Origin: Oscillospiraceae bacterium
Lineage (GTDB): Bacteria; Bacillota; Clostridia; Oscillospirales; Oscillospiraceae
Assembly (NCBI GenBank): GCA_031266955.1
Contig: JAISAA010000013.1
Span: 1-7,567 of the forward strand
Direction of reading: 5' to 3'
DNA length: 7,567 nucleotides
Within the stretch, counting starts at the first letter, position 1. The number at the start of each line of letters is the position of its first letter. A program made the translations under genes and the position numbers. The notes below the pieces were generated by a model. That model did not search any database. It was not told the origin of the DNA and was given only the letters and a program-made list of their open reading frames with translations. Below are positions 1 to 4,743 of the stretch, one piece after another.

Positions 1-183
1 GGGCTGTGGGACACGGAGCACCGCGATTTCGCGCGCCGCGTCGCGGAAAACTATTGCACCGCGCTGTATAAGGACAACTTCCCGTTCTTCATCGACGCGA
101 AAACCGGCGAGGGGCTGTATTACGGCTGCAGCTGGAGCAACTGCGCGTATACTATTTTGGCAAAAATGATAAGCGAGGGCTGA
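1..183 (+). CDS. C-terminal end of a probable (alpha/alpha)6-barrel glycoside hydrolase (5' partial)
   Basis: The first base is in frame and the reading frame runs 60 residues to a TGA at 181-183; the start lies outside the window. The visible part opens GLWDTEHRDFARRVAE, continues with an aromatic-rich stretch (KDNFPFFIDAKTGEGLYYG) and ends with CSWSNCAYTILAKMI. A helix, then a tG.G-type loop, then a W-S-x-x-A helix is the usual closing pattern of (alpha/alpha)6-barrel glycosidases such as the GH63, trehalase and MGH1-like families, where the last inner helix carries a conserved Trp. No catalytic residue can be assigned because those regions are missing. The codon use is GC-rich like the - strand genes and unlike the AT-rich genes at 1558-2602. 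The family call rests on a short tail, so the substrate is unknown. An unrelated helical enzyme remains possible. Confidence 0.5.
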   Translation, partial: GLWDTEHRDFARRVAENYCTALYKDNFPFFIDAKTGEGLYYGCSWSNCAYTILAKMISEG

Positions 184-398
184 GGCAGGTTTTAATATTA
201 ATTGCAACAGGCCGAATTGCGGCGCCGCGCAAATGCGCGGATGTGGATTTAATGTGCGCGGGCGCACCGTTCCACCGCCCTGTAGGGAGGGGCCGACGCC
301 CTCGGCGGCCCGCCGTTTCCCGTCCCGTAGGGGCCGAACTGTGTTCGCCCGGTTTCCTTGGTTGGAGGAGGTATCCCTTTTCGCCTGCACGGCGGGCG

Positions 399-456
399 CC
401 CCATTTCTTTGCGGAAAGAAATGGGGGAAAGAACCGCCAAAGGAAGTGTCCTTTGG
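399..456. repeat. Double-hairpin repeat element
   Basis: Two perfect hairpins stand ten bases apart. The first pairs CCCCATTTCTTT (399-410) with AAAGAAATGGGG (415-426) around a GCGG loop, 12 bp without mismatch. The second pairs CCAAAGGA (437-444) with TCCTTTGG (449-456) around AGTG. The compact two-stem form with an unpaired A-rich linker resembles a mobile palindromic element or a structured RNA more than a terminator, since no T tract follows on either strand. From memory, similar blocks occur between genes in gut Clostridia, but I could not search for copies. Confidence 0.6.
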
Positions 457-607
457 AATCCTCTGAATCGCGGGGGCTTACGGGGGGTTGTTTGCAGTCG
501 GTAGGCGCGGCGCTGTCATTTGCGGGCGGTTTCGGGGGGCGTGGTGCGGTGGCGCTCGGTGTCAACACGCGAATCTGAGCGTTTCGCTGCCGCCCTGCTG
601 TGCGGAT

Positions 608-714
608 GGTAGGGGCGATGTTGCATCCGTCCGTAGGGGCGCGATTTATCGCGCCCTATTTGGGTATACGCGTTGCGCCGTAAGGGCGGCTGGCGGATGG
701 CAATCCGCCAGCCG
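608..714. repeat. Cluster of GTAGGGGC-type palindromic repeats
   Basis: Three units follow each other. The first is GTAGGGGCGATGTTGCATCC (609-628). The second is GGGCGCGAT/ATCGCGCCC with a TT loop (637-656), again preceded by GTAG. The third is CGGCTGGCGGAT/ATCCGCCAGCCG with a GGCA loop (687-714). The units share the 5' GTAGGGGCG edge or the GGCA loop, while the stem arms differ in sequence yet stay complementary. This is the signature of a REP-like family maintained as structure. Related units recur at 2630-2810. Confidence 0.65.
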
Positions 715-720
715 TCTGTT

Positions 721-862
721 CCCCTCCACAGGAGGGGAACCCCCGCAAGGGGCGGGGTGGTCTTACGGAGGAATGTATTACCCGCGGACAGATTGCTTAG
801 GCGACGATTCCCGAGGAAACCACCCCGTCGCTTCGCGCCACCCCTCCACCGGAGAGGAATTT
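721..862. repeat. Composite CCCCTCC / GGGGTGG inverted-repeat element
   Basis: The hairpin CCCCTCC-ACA-GGAGGGG (721-737) is followed by CGGGGTGGT (753-761). The complement of the latter, ACCACCCCG, lies at 819-827, and a second CCCCTCC word lies at 841-847. The two ends therefore mirror each other around a central stretch of about 57 bases (762-818). The arrangement suggests one inserted palindromic element rather than chance similarity. No open frame of interest lies inside. Confidence 0.5.
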
Positions 863-973
863 CGGACGGTGTGCGACCGGACCGTCCGGTGCCCTTCGGG
901 CGCTGATAATTATGGCGCGCCGTAGGCGCGACCGCCCGCGCGCAAAATTTGTCGGAAAAACGAAAAAAATGTC

Positions 974-1002
974 TTTACAGGAGCTTCCACCTGTGGTAGA
1001 AT
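974..1002 (+). promoter_or_regulatory. Strong sigma-A-type promoter with extended -10
   Basis: The -35 box TTTACA (974-979) and the -10 box TAGAAT (997-1002) are separated by exactly 17 bases. The bases TGG directly before the -10 box give an extended -10 (TGn). An A-rich run just upstream (955-970) could serve as an UP element. Transcription would begin near base 1009 and reach the perfect hairpin at 1031 within about 20 bases. No annotated gene starts nearby; the next convincing one begins at 1558. Confidence 0.65.
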
Positions 1003-1008
1003 AATCTC

Positions 1009-1076
1009 AACAGCCCAATACTCGACGCTGACAGCCGATGTAACATTTTATATTAAATGTTACATCGGCTGTTTTT
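1009..1076 (+). ncRNA. Candidate short terminated RNA, or attenuated leader
   Basis: The promoter at 974-1002 would start an RNA near base 1009, and the terminator-like hairpin with its T tract would end it near 1076, giving an RNA of roughly 68 nt. No open frame lies in it. It may be a small RNA, a leader for the genes at 1558 when the hairpin is bypassed, or simply the edge of a repeat element. I recognise no known RNA family. The 5' end is predicted from promoter spacing only. Confidence 0.3.
1031..1076 (+). terminator. Perfect 18-bp hairpin with T tract (terminator-like palindrome 1)
   Basis: ACAGCCGATGTAACATTT (1031-1048) pairs without mismatch with its complement at 1055-1072 around the six-base loop TATATT. 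A run of five T (1072-1076) follows at once on the + strand, which is the layout of an intrinsic terminator. The stem is longer and more AT-rich in its upper half than most terminators. Its inner 28 bases reappear in mirror orientation at 1181-1208, so it may equally be the end of a repeat element. Confidence 0.65.
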
Positions 1077-1147
1077 CGCTTGCCCTTCAACGCTTTTTGC
1101 TCTCCGAAATTTGATTTGCAGCCACTCTGTAAGCCTCTGCGCTTCCG

Positions 1148-1175
1148 AAAAAGCCTTTGCTTGCAAGGGCTTTTT
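1148..1175 (+). terminator. A-rich/T-rich hairpin, bidirectional terminator-like
   Basis: AAAAAGCCTTTGC (1148-1160) faces GCAAGGGCTTTTT (1163-1175). The arms pair throughout with one G-U wobble, although the bases nearest the centre would be unpaired in a real loop. A five-base A run on one side and T run on the other would let it stop transcription from either strand. It lies between the two mirrored palindromes. Confidence 0.5.
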
Positions 1176-1213
1176 GGGCCATGTAACATTTAATATAAAA
1201 TGTTACATGGCCC
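1176..1213. repeat. Perfect 16-bp palindrome 2, mirror copy of palindrome 1
   Basis: GGGCCATGTAACATTT (1176-1191) pairs perfectly with its complement at 1198-1213 around the loop AATATA. The loop is the exact reverse complement of the loop of palindrome 1 (TATATT), and the adjoining 11 bases of each arm are identical. This core is therefore an exact inverted copy, whereas the outer stem (GGGCC against ACAGCCG) differs between the two. No T tract follows on the + strand. Confidence 0.7.
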
Positions 1214-1256
1214 GGCGGCGCTGAACGGCAAAAATTTAGGGACGGAGGGAAAGCAA

Positions 1257-1292
1257 ATGTGCGTTATAAAATGCCCGAGAATACCGCCATAA
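1257..1292 (+). other. Possible 11-codon leader peptide or relic start
   Basis: GGAGGG at 1244-1249 stands 7 bases before an ATG at 1257. The frame reads MCVIKCPRIPP and stops at TAA (1290-1292). The ribosome binding site is good, but the peptide is too short to judge, and it is followed directly by the 21-bp repeat array. It may be a leader peptide, the stub of a decayed gene, or chance. Confidence 0.2.
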
Positions 1293-1306
1293 CCACCCCG
1301 TAGCGG

Positions 1307-1453
1307 TTCTGGAGCGTTCTGAAGCGTCTCTGGAACATTCCGAAGCGCTTCAGGAATATTCTAAAATCATTTTGGAATGTTCCTAAACGCCTCCGGGATA
1401 TTCCGGAATCTCTCCGGAGCAGTTCGGAGGAACACCGGAATTTGAAAAGGGAT
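1307..1453. repeat. Seven degenerate 21-bp tandem repeats with a GGAATATTCC-like palindromic core
   Basis: Cores begin at 1311 (GGAGCGTTCT), 1332 (GGAACATTCC), 1353 (GGAATATTCT), 1374 (GGAATGTTCC), 1395 (GGGATATTCC), 1416 (GGAGCAGTTC) and 1437 (GGAATTTGAA), each exactly 21 bases after the last. Units also share a pyrimidine-rich lead-in and a purine-rich tail. The core is self-complementary in the best units and decays toward the 3' end. Read as protein in one frame, it gives a heptad (FWSVLKR, LWNIPKR, FRNILKS, FWNVPKR), but that frame has no ATG start. A second frame is interrupted by TAA at 1384-1386. It may be a decayed coding repeat, an array of protein-binding sites spaced two helical turns apart, or a minisatellite. 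Confidence 0.75.
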
Positions 1454-1519
1454 CGTTTGAAGATATCGTTGAGGCAATTGTGCCGTGAGCATACGCACGC
1501 TCTTAAGTAAAAGTAAAAT

Positions 1520-1525
1520 TATAAT
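1520..1525 (+). promoter_or_regulatory. Possible -10 element before the SHOCT gene pair
   Basis: A consensus TATAAT lies 32 bases before the ATG at 1558, where DNA turns AT-rich. No good -35 hexamer stands 16-18 bases upstream, so this may be a weak or activator-dependent promoter, or chance in AT-rich sequence. The other possible source of transcription is the promoter at 974-1002. Confidence 0.3.
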
Positions 1526-1557
1526 TCAAAAACATAAATAATGGAGGGCATTTTATT

Positions 1558-1953
1558 ATGTATAACAATATCGGAGAGAAAATCAAAGGTTTAGCAAAGG
1601 TCATCGCTTGGATAGGCATTATCGTCAGTGTAATTGCCGGTCTTATTCTTATTGTTGAAGGCAGTGACAGTTACTATGGCGGTGGAATTCTAATAAGCGT
1701 AGGTATTGTCGTCGTGGTCGTCGGCACGTTAGTTTCTTGGATTGCATCGTGGTTTATGTATGGCTTTGGAGAGTTAATTGAAAAAACGGCGGAAATTGCA
1801 AGAAATACTGCAAAAGGAGCTTTTTCTGGCTCAATAACAGAAAAAATGGAGTATGATGAAAAGTTGAAAATATTGCTTGGATTGAAAGAAAACGGGTTGA
1901 TTTCAGAAGAAGAATTTGCAATAAAAAAGCAAGCGCTGCTCAAGGGGGAATAA
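1558..1953 (+). CDS. Two-TM membrane protein with C-terminal SHOCT-like domain
   Basis: This 131-residue protein starts at ATG 1558, nine bases after GGAGGG (1543-1548). Two strongly hydrophobic segments, about residues 13-33 and 43-68, are joined by a short polar loop with Gly and Tyr (GSDSYYGGG), giving a membrane hairpin. A Lys/Glu/Ala-rich, probably amphipathic segment (70-88) follows. The end (about 100-128, EKLKILLGLKENGLISEEEF...KKQALL) matches the SHOCT pattern: two short helices with a leucine-rich first helix, G-L/I-I turn and a K..LL end. SHOCT domains are small C-terminal modules thought to mediate oligomerisation or interaction. The exact role here is unknown. The gene is far more AT-rich than its neighbours, which hints at transfer. 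It is followed after four bases by a second SHOCT-ending membrane gene, so the two proteins may form one membrane complex. Confidence 0.8.
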   Translation: MYNNIGEKIKGLAKVIAWIGIIVSVIAGLILIVEGSDSYYGGGILISVGIVVVVVGTLVSWIASWFMYGFGELIEKTAEIARNTAKGAFSGSITEKMEYDEKLKILLGLKENGLISEEEFAIKKQALLKGE

Positions 1954-1957
1954 GGCT

Positions 1958-2602
1958 ATGAAAGAGTATAGGAAAATTGAAGGCTTCAGGATAGCGATGG
2001 GCACTGTCGCTGTCTTATCGGCGGTATATGCCGGATTTCGTTTTTTAACTTGGCCGGCGTCTTTCCAACATATTATATGTATGATTGCAATGGCTATGTG
2101 CGCAATTTATGCTTTTGCTGTTTATGGGGAAAAACAAAATGGTCTTTTCGGATTCGCTGCAATTACGTTTGCGGTAAGATATGTGCCGTACTATATTCGG
2201 TGGATTCCATTATTTTTTGAAGATATCGCTGTCCTAATCTTACTTGCCGACATACTGGTCGGTGTGATTTTTATTATCATAGCTTTACAATATTTTAAGA
2301 AATCAATATCAAAAATATTGCCGATAGTTGCTATTGCTTTGGAAATTCTTTCGACTATAATACAGTCCATAAGCGGTTTTACCGTTGATATTTATACGGT
2401 CTTTAATTTATTGTATTACGTTCCGTTTTTGTTGTTTATATTATTTTGTCCGTCAACTCATAAAAGATTTAAAATAAACCAGAAACTGATGACTGGCAAC
2501 GTTGATGAACAACTGACGTATTTGAAAAATGAACTTGCATACTGTAGAATTACCCAGCAAGAATACGATTACAGACGAAAAGCTCTGCTGGATGAGCTAT
2601 AA
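1958..2602 (+). CDS. Six-TM membrane protein with C-terminal SHOCT-like tail
   Basis: This 214-residue protein starts at ATG 1958, four bases after the upstream stop codon, with a GGGGG run (1944-1948) at the end of the upstream gene as its likely ribosome binding site. The spacing implies one operon and coupled translation. About six hydrophobic segments are visible, near residues 11-31, 37-57, 62-80, 89-111, 119-141 and 145-165. A basic stretch (STHKRFKINQK) then leads into a cytoplasmic tail. That tail, about residues 184-211 (EQLTYLKNELAYCRITQQEY...RRKALL), aligns with the SHOCT-like end of the preceding protein over 28 residues without a gap. I do not recognise the membrane domain as a known transporter or enzyme and see no catalytic motif. 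Base composition is AT-rich. A hairpin 28 bases past the stop (2630-2650) might help end the transcript. Confidence 0.8.
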   Translation: MKEYRKIEGFRIAMGTVAVLSAVYAGFRFLTWPASFQHIICMIAMAMCAIYAFAVYGEKQNGLFGFAAITFAVRYVPYYIRWIPLFFEDIAVLILLADILVGVIFIIIALQYFKKSISKILPIVAIALEILSTIIQSISGFTVDIYTVFNLLYYVPFLLFILFCPSTHKRFKINQKLMTGNVDEQLTYLKNELAYCRITQQEYDYRRKALLDEL

Positions 2603-2998
2603 GCGAGCTGCAATGAAAAGGCGCGGCGCGGGCGGTCAAGGCGACCGCCCGTACACGTTTCCCCGTATTCCGTCCTGTAGGGGCGACCGTCCCCGGTCGC
2701 CCGCCGTCTCTGCGCCGCCCGCGTTCCCCGTAGGGGACGATGGCAATCGTCCCGCGCTCATCGTGCCGCGCCCGGTTTCCGGTGACGGGCGGATTGCCAT
2801 CCGCCCCTACTACTGTGAAACATCTAAAACTTGTCGTAAAAAGACATAGATTCAATGCATCGCAACGAAAAAGAGCGGCATTTTCTGACAACTTTTAGAC
2901 GTTTCGGCGTACTACGGACGGGGGCATTGCCGCGCGAACGCGCGTTCCCCGTGCGCGCGGACGTATGATTTAACGCGCGCGCCCCTATATCCGCGCCG
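2603..2998. repeat. Convergent intergenic region with GTAGGGGC hairpin repeats
   Basis: This lies between the convergent SHOCT operon and the sensor kinase gene and carries no credible gene. Four hairpins belong to the same family as those at 608-714. They are GGGCGGTC/GACCGCCC (2630-2650), GGGCGACCG/CGGTCGCCC with loop TCCC (2681-2702), GGGACGAT/ATCGTCCC with loop GGCA (2734-2753), and GGGCGGAT/ATCCGCCC with loop TGCC (2787-2806). The last is in the opposite orientation, since its GTAGGGGC edge and GGCA loop read on the - strand. An imperfect 13-bp inverted repeat (2823-2835 with 2887-2899) and the palindrome GAACGCGCGTTC (2936-2947), nested in CCGCGCG/CGCGCGG, follow. No T tract identifies a classical terminator for either operon. 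Confidence 0.75.
2823..2899. repeat. Imperfect 13-bp inverted repeat
   Basis: TCTAAAACTTGTC (2823-2835) and GACAACTTTTAGA (2887-2899) are complementary at 12 of 13 positions and enclose 51 bases that contain two AAAAAG words. They could be the ends of a very small inserted element or a long-range stem. Nothing inside looks coding. Confidence 0.4.
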
Positions 2999-4015
2999 TC
3001 ATACGGGTCGCGATAAATCGCGCGGCAGCGTCAACGTAAATACCGTTCCCCTGCCGGCTTCGCCGGCGGCCGTGACACTGCCGCCGTGCATATCGACGAT
3101 TTTCTTCACTATACTCAGCCCCAGCCCGCTGCCGCCCAAGCTGCGCTCCCGCGCTTTGTCGGCTTTGTAAAACCGCTCAAAGATATGCGCCAAATCGTTT
3201 TCGGCAATGCCGGCGCCGTTATCCTCAATTGTGACGGCGTTATCCCTCAGCGTGATTTTTATGGCGTCCTTCGTGAACTTTATCGCGTTGCCGAGCAGAT
3301 TGACCCACACCTGAGACATCAAATCCTTATCGGCGGTGATAACGCTCCTTTCCGCGTCAAGCTCTAAATTGATGTTTTTCGCCGCCCATTGCGGCTCCAG
3401 CATAAGCGCGATTTCCTGCAGCTGCTTATCAAGCCGGTATTCCGTCGGGTTCAGCGGCTTTTTCTCGCTGCCGAGCGCGGAGAGCTTCAGCAGATTATCG
3501 CTCAGGCTTGAAAGGCGCTTCGTTTCGGCTTCGATAATTTCGGCGTAGTGGAGGCGTTCCCCGACGGGAATCGCGTCGTTTTTCAGCAGGGCCGCGAAGC
3601 CGCCTATGCTTGTCAGCGGCGACTGTATTTCGTGGCTGACGTTTGAGATAAAATCCTGCCGCATTGTTTCAAGGTCGCCCAAATCACGCGCCATTTTGTT
3701 GAACGCCTCCGCCATTTCGCCGTGTGGGTCGCGCTCGTTCGAGCTTATTATCACGTTGAAGTTGCCGCGCGCCACCTCCGCTATCGCGTCAAGTATCTGC
3801 CGATGCGGGTCGTTTATATGTTCGTGGTCAAACCAGTGCGTCTGGAATCTGGAGAGCAGCCACAGCACCGTCATATAGGTCAAAACACCCGCGAGAGTAC
3901 TGAAAAAAGTGTTCCGCAGCAGTATGCCGTAAAGACACGACAGCAGACTGATGCCGCCTATCGTCACGATCCCGACTAAAACGATGCCGAGCGGTTTTCT
4001 TTTCGCTTTTTTCAC
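2999..4015 (-). CDS. HAMP-type sensor histidine kinase of a two-component system
   Basis: This 338-residue membrane kinase probably autophosphorylates on His and passes the phosphate to the regulator encoded just upstream. Two membrane segments lie near residues 9-31 and 37-55, with almost no loop between them, so there is no sizeable extracellular sensor domain. A HAMP-like linker (about 56-112) follows, then HisKA with the H-box FISNVSHEIQSPL, phosphoacceptor His128. The ATPase domain shows the N-box (NLLGNAIKF, Asn243), G1 (DNGAGI, 265-270), F-box (FERFYKAD) and G2 (GGSGLGL, 294-300), so it appears intact. The start is GTG (4013-4015), overlapping the regulator's TGA as GTGA, with GGAGG seven bases upstream inside the regulator gene. 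This indicates coupled translation. The compact membrane hairpin suggests sensing within the membrane, as in Gram-positive kinases that respond to envelope-active antibiotics, but the signal is unknown. Confidence 0.95.
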   Translation of the reverse strand: MKKAKRKPLGIVLVGIVTIGGISLLSCLYGILLRNTFFSTLAGVLTYMTVLWLLSRFQTHWFDHEHINDPHRQILDAIAEVARGNFNVIISSNERDPHGEMAEAFNKMARDLGDLETMRQDFISNVSHEIQSPLTSIGGFAALLKNDAIPVGERLHYAEIIEAETKRLSSLSDNLLKLSALGSEKKPLNPTEYRLDKQLQEIALMLEPQWAAKNINLELDAERSVITADKDLMSQVWVNLLGNAIKFTKDAIKITLRDNAVTIEDNGAGIAENDLAHIFERFYKADKARERSLGGSGLGLSIVKKIVDMHGGSVTAAGEAGRGTVFTLTLPRDLSRPV

Positions 4016-4686
4016 ACGACCGCCTCCAGCCGATAGCCCAGCCCGCGCACGGTCGTGATCTTAAACCCGTACTTATCCGCCGGGAACCGTTCGCGCAGAC
4101 GCCCGATATGAACGTCAAGCGTCCGTTCGTTGCCGTCGAAGTCATAGCCCCAAATATCCTCGATAAGGCTGTCGCGGCTGAACGTGCGCCCCGGACTGCC
4201 CGCCAATTTATAGAGCAGCTCAAATTCTTTCATCGGGATATCCTCGCTTACGCCGCCCGCGCTCACGCTGTAGCCGCTCTTGTCGATCACAAGCTTTCCT
4301 ACAGTCACGGACTGCGACGCTTCAATTTTATAACGCCGCAGCAGCGCCTTGACGCGCAGGATGAGCTCGTCGCCCTCGAACGGCTTTGTCAGGTAGTCGT
4401 CCGCGCCGAGTTCAAAGCCCTTGACCTTTGACGGCAGCTCCGCTTTTGCCGTAAGCAGCAGCACGGGTATGTTTTCGTAATATTTCCGCAGCTTGCGCGT
4501 AAGCTCGTAGCCGTCCATATTCGGCATCATTATATCTACGATCGCCATATTGACGGCCTCGGTCATGCTTGCAAGCGCGGCGCGCCCGTCTGCGGCCTCG
4601 AGCACCTCAAAGCCGCTGTTTCTCAAAAGCGTCCGCACAAGCTCACGGATATACGGGTCGTCATCTGCTACCAATATTTTTGACAT
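4012..4686 (-). CDS. OmpR/PhoB-family response regulator
   Basis: This 224-residue cytoplasmic transcription factor pairs with the kinase that follows it. The receiver domain (about 1-118) has the acidic triad DDD at 8-10, phosphoacceptor Asp51 in VDIMMP, Thr79 in LLLTAK and Lys101 in KPF, all the residues needed for phosphorylation. The winged-helix DNA-binding domain (about 128-223) has the typical FELLYKLAGSPGRTFSRDSL helix region, the recognition helix RTLDVHIGRLRERF and the closing wing TTVRGLGYRL. I chose the ATG at 4686 because GAGGTGA stands six bases before it and the product then begins MSKILVADDD, as in the family. An in-frame TTG nine codons upstream (4713) would add MYTRAEVKR, which has no homologous role. 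A direct-repeat operator and a promoter may lie just upstream. Target genes are unknown. Confidence 0.95.
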   Translation of the reverse strand: MSKILVADDDPYIRELVRTLLRNSGFEVLEAADGRAALASMTEAVNMAIVDIMMPNMDGYELTRKLRKYYENIPVLLLTAKAELPSKVKGFELGADDYLTKPFEGDELILRVKALLRRYKIEASQSVTVGKLVIDKSGYSVSAGGVSEDIPMKEFELLYKLAGSPGRTFSRDSLIEDIWGYDFDGNERTLDVHIGRLRERFPADKYGFKITTVRGLGYRLEAVV

Positions 4687-4704
4687 ACGCTTCACCTCGG
4701 CGCG

Positions 4705-4736
4705 AGTATACAACGCGAATGTAAACGGAGGTTAAA
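4705..4736 (-). promoter_or_regulatory. Possible promoter and direct-repeat operator before the response regulator
   Basis: On the - strand, TTTAAC (4736-4731) and TTTACA (4725-4720) lie 11 bases apart, and a weaker GTTGTA follows a further 11 bases on. Direct repeats at 11-bp spacing are what tandem OmpR/PhoB-type dimers bind. A -10-like TATACT lies at 4710-4705 with no matching -35 at normal distance, as in activator-dependent promoters. This suggests autoregulation of the two-component genes inside the 57-base gap. It is an inference from pattern only. Confidence 0.35.
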
Positions 4737-4743
4737 CTGGCCC

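Larger units (their letters stand above)
184..960. repeat. Long non-coding stretch packed with several families of hairpin repeats
   Basis: I see no credible gene in this stretch. It is a string of short inverted repeats. The main ones are CCGCGC/GCGCGG with an AAAT loop (225-240), two GTAGGGG-type units near 281-315 and 327-352, a double hairpin at 399-456, GTAGGGGC units at 608-660, a 12-bp stem with GGCA loop at 687-714, a CCCCTCC/GGAGGGG hairpin at 721-737 with its companion at 819-860, CGGACGGT/ACCGTCCG at 863-888, and GCCC-TTC-GGGC at 891-901. Long open frames on both strands here are rich in Arg, Pro and Gly and change composition with each repeat, as expected for GC-rich non-coding DNA. 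The first hairpin lies 42 bases after the upstream stop codon but lacks a T tract, so it is at best a weak terminator. Confidence 0.8.

Noticed and set aside
152..568. Open frame of 138 codons on the - strand, and overlapping + strand frames at 233-578
   Set aside because: The frame runs through the double hairpin and GTAGGGG repeats, is dominated by Arg, Pro, Gly and Ala, has no ribosome binding site that I can see, and changes character at repeat borders. It also overlaps the end of the 1-183 gene.
488..925. Open frames of 145 and 77 codons on the + strand
   Set aside because: These read through at least five hairpin repeats. They show no domain, hydrophobic core or convincing start, so they are best explained as stop-poor GC-rich repeat DNA.
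1031..1076. Riboswitch or T-box leader for the genes at 1558
   Set aside because: I see no aptamer-like conserved core, T-box sequence or specifier loop. Only a simple hairpin and T tract are present, so a small RNA or repeat is the more cautious reading.
1007..1189. 60-codon - strand frame between the mirrored palindromes
   Set aside because: It begins inside palindrome 2 and runs through palindrome 1, so its ends are fixed by structure. It is short, very basic and lacks a ribosome binding site.
608..2810. CRISPR array from the repeated GTAGGGGC units
   Set aside because: Units are irregularly spaced, occur in both orientations and are hairpins with variable stems. There are no equal-length unique spacers and no cas genes.
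2529..2891. Open frames over the end of the SHOCT operon and the repeat region (106 codons +, 113 codons -)
   Set aside because: Both consist mainly of translated GTAGGGGC hairpins, and the + frame overlaps the 3' end of a well-supported gene.
2930..2960. GC-rich palindromes downstream of the kinase gene as a terminator
   Set aside because: The stems are strong, but no T tract follows on the - strand, and two alternative pairings compete. The palindromes are reported only as part of the intergenic region.
3828..4223. - strand frame of 131 codons bridging the regulator and kinase genes
   Set aside because: It is an out-of-frame shadow of two overlapping genes that each have intact motifs. 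It shows no sign of a frameshifted fusion.
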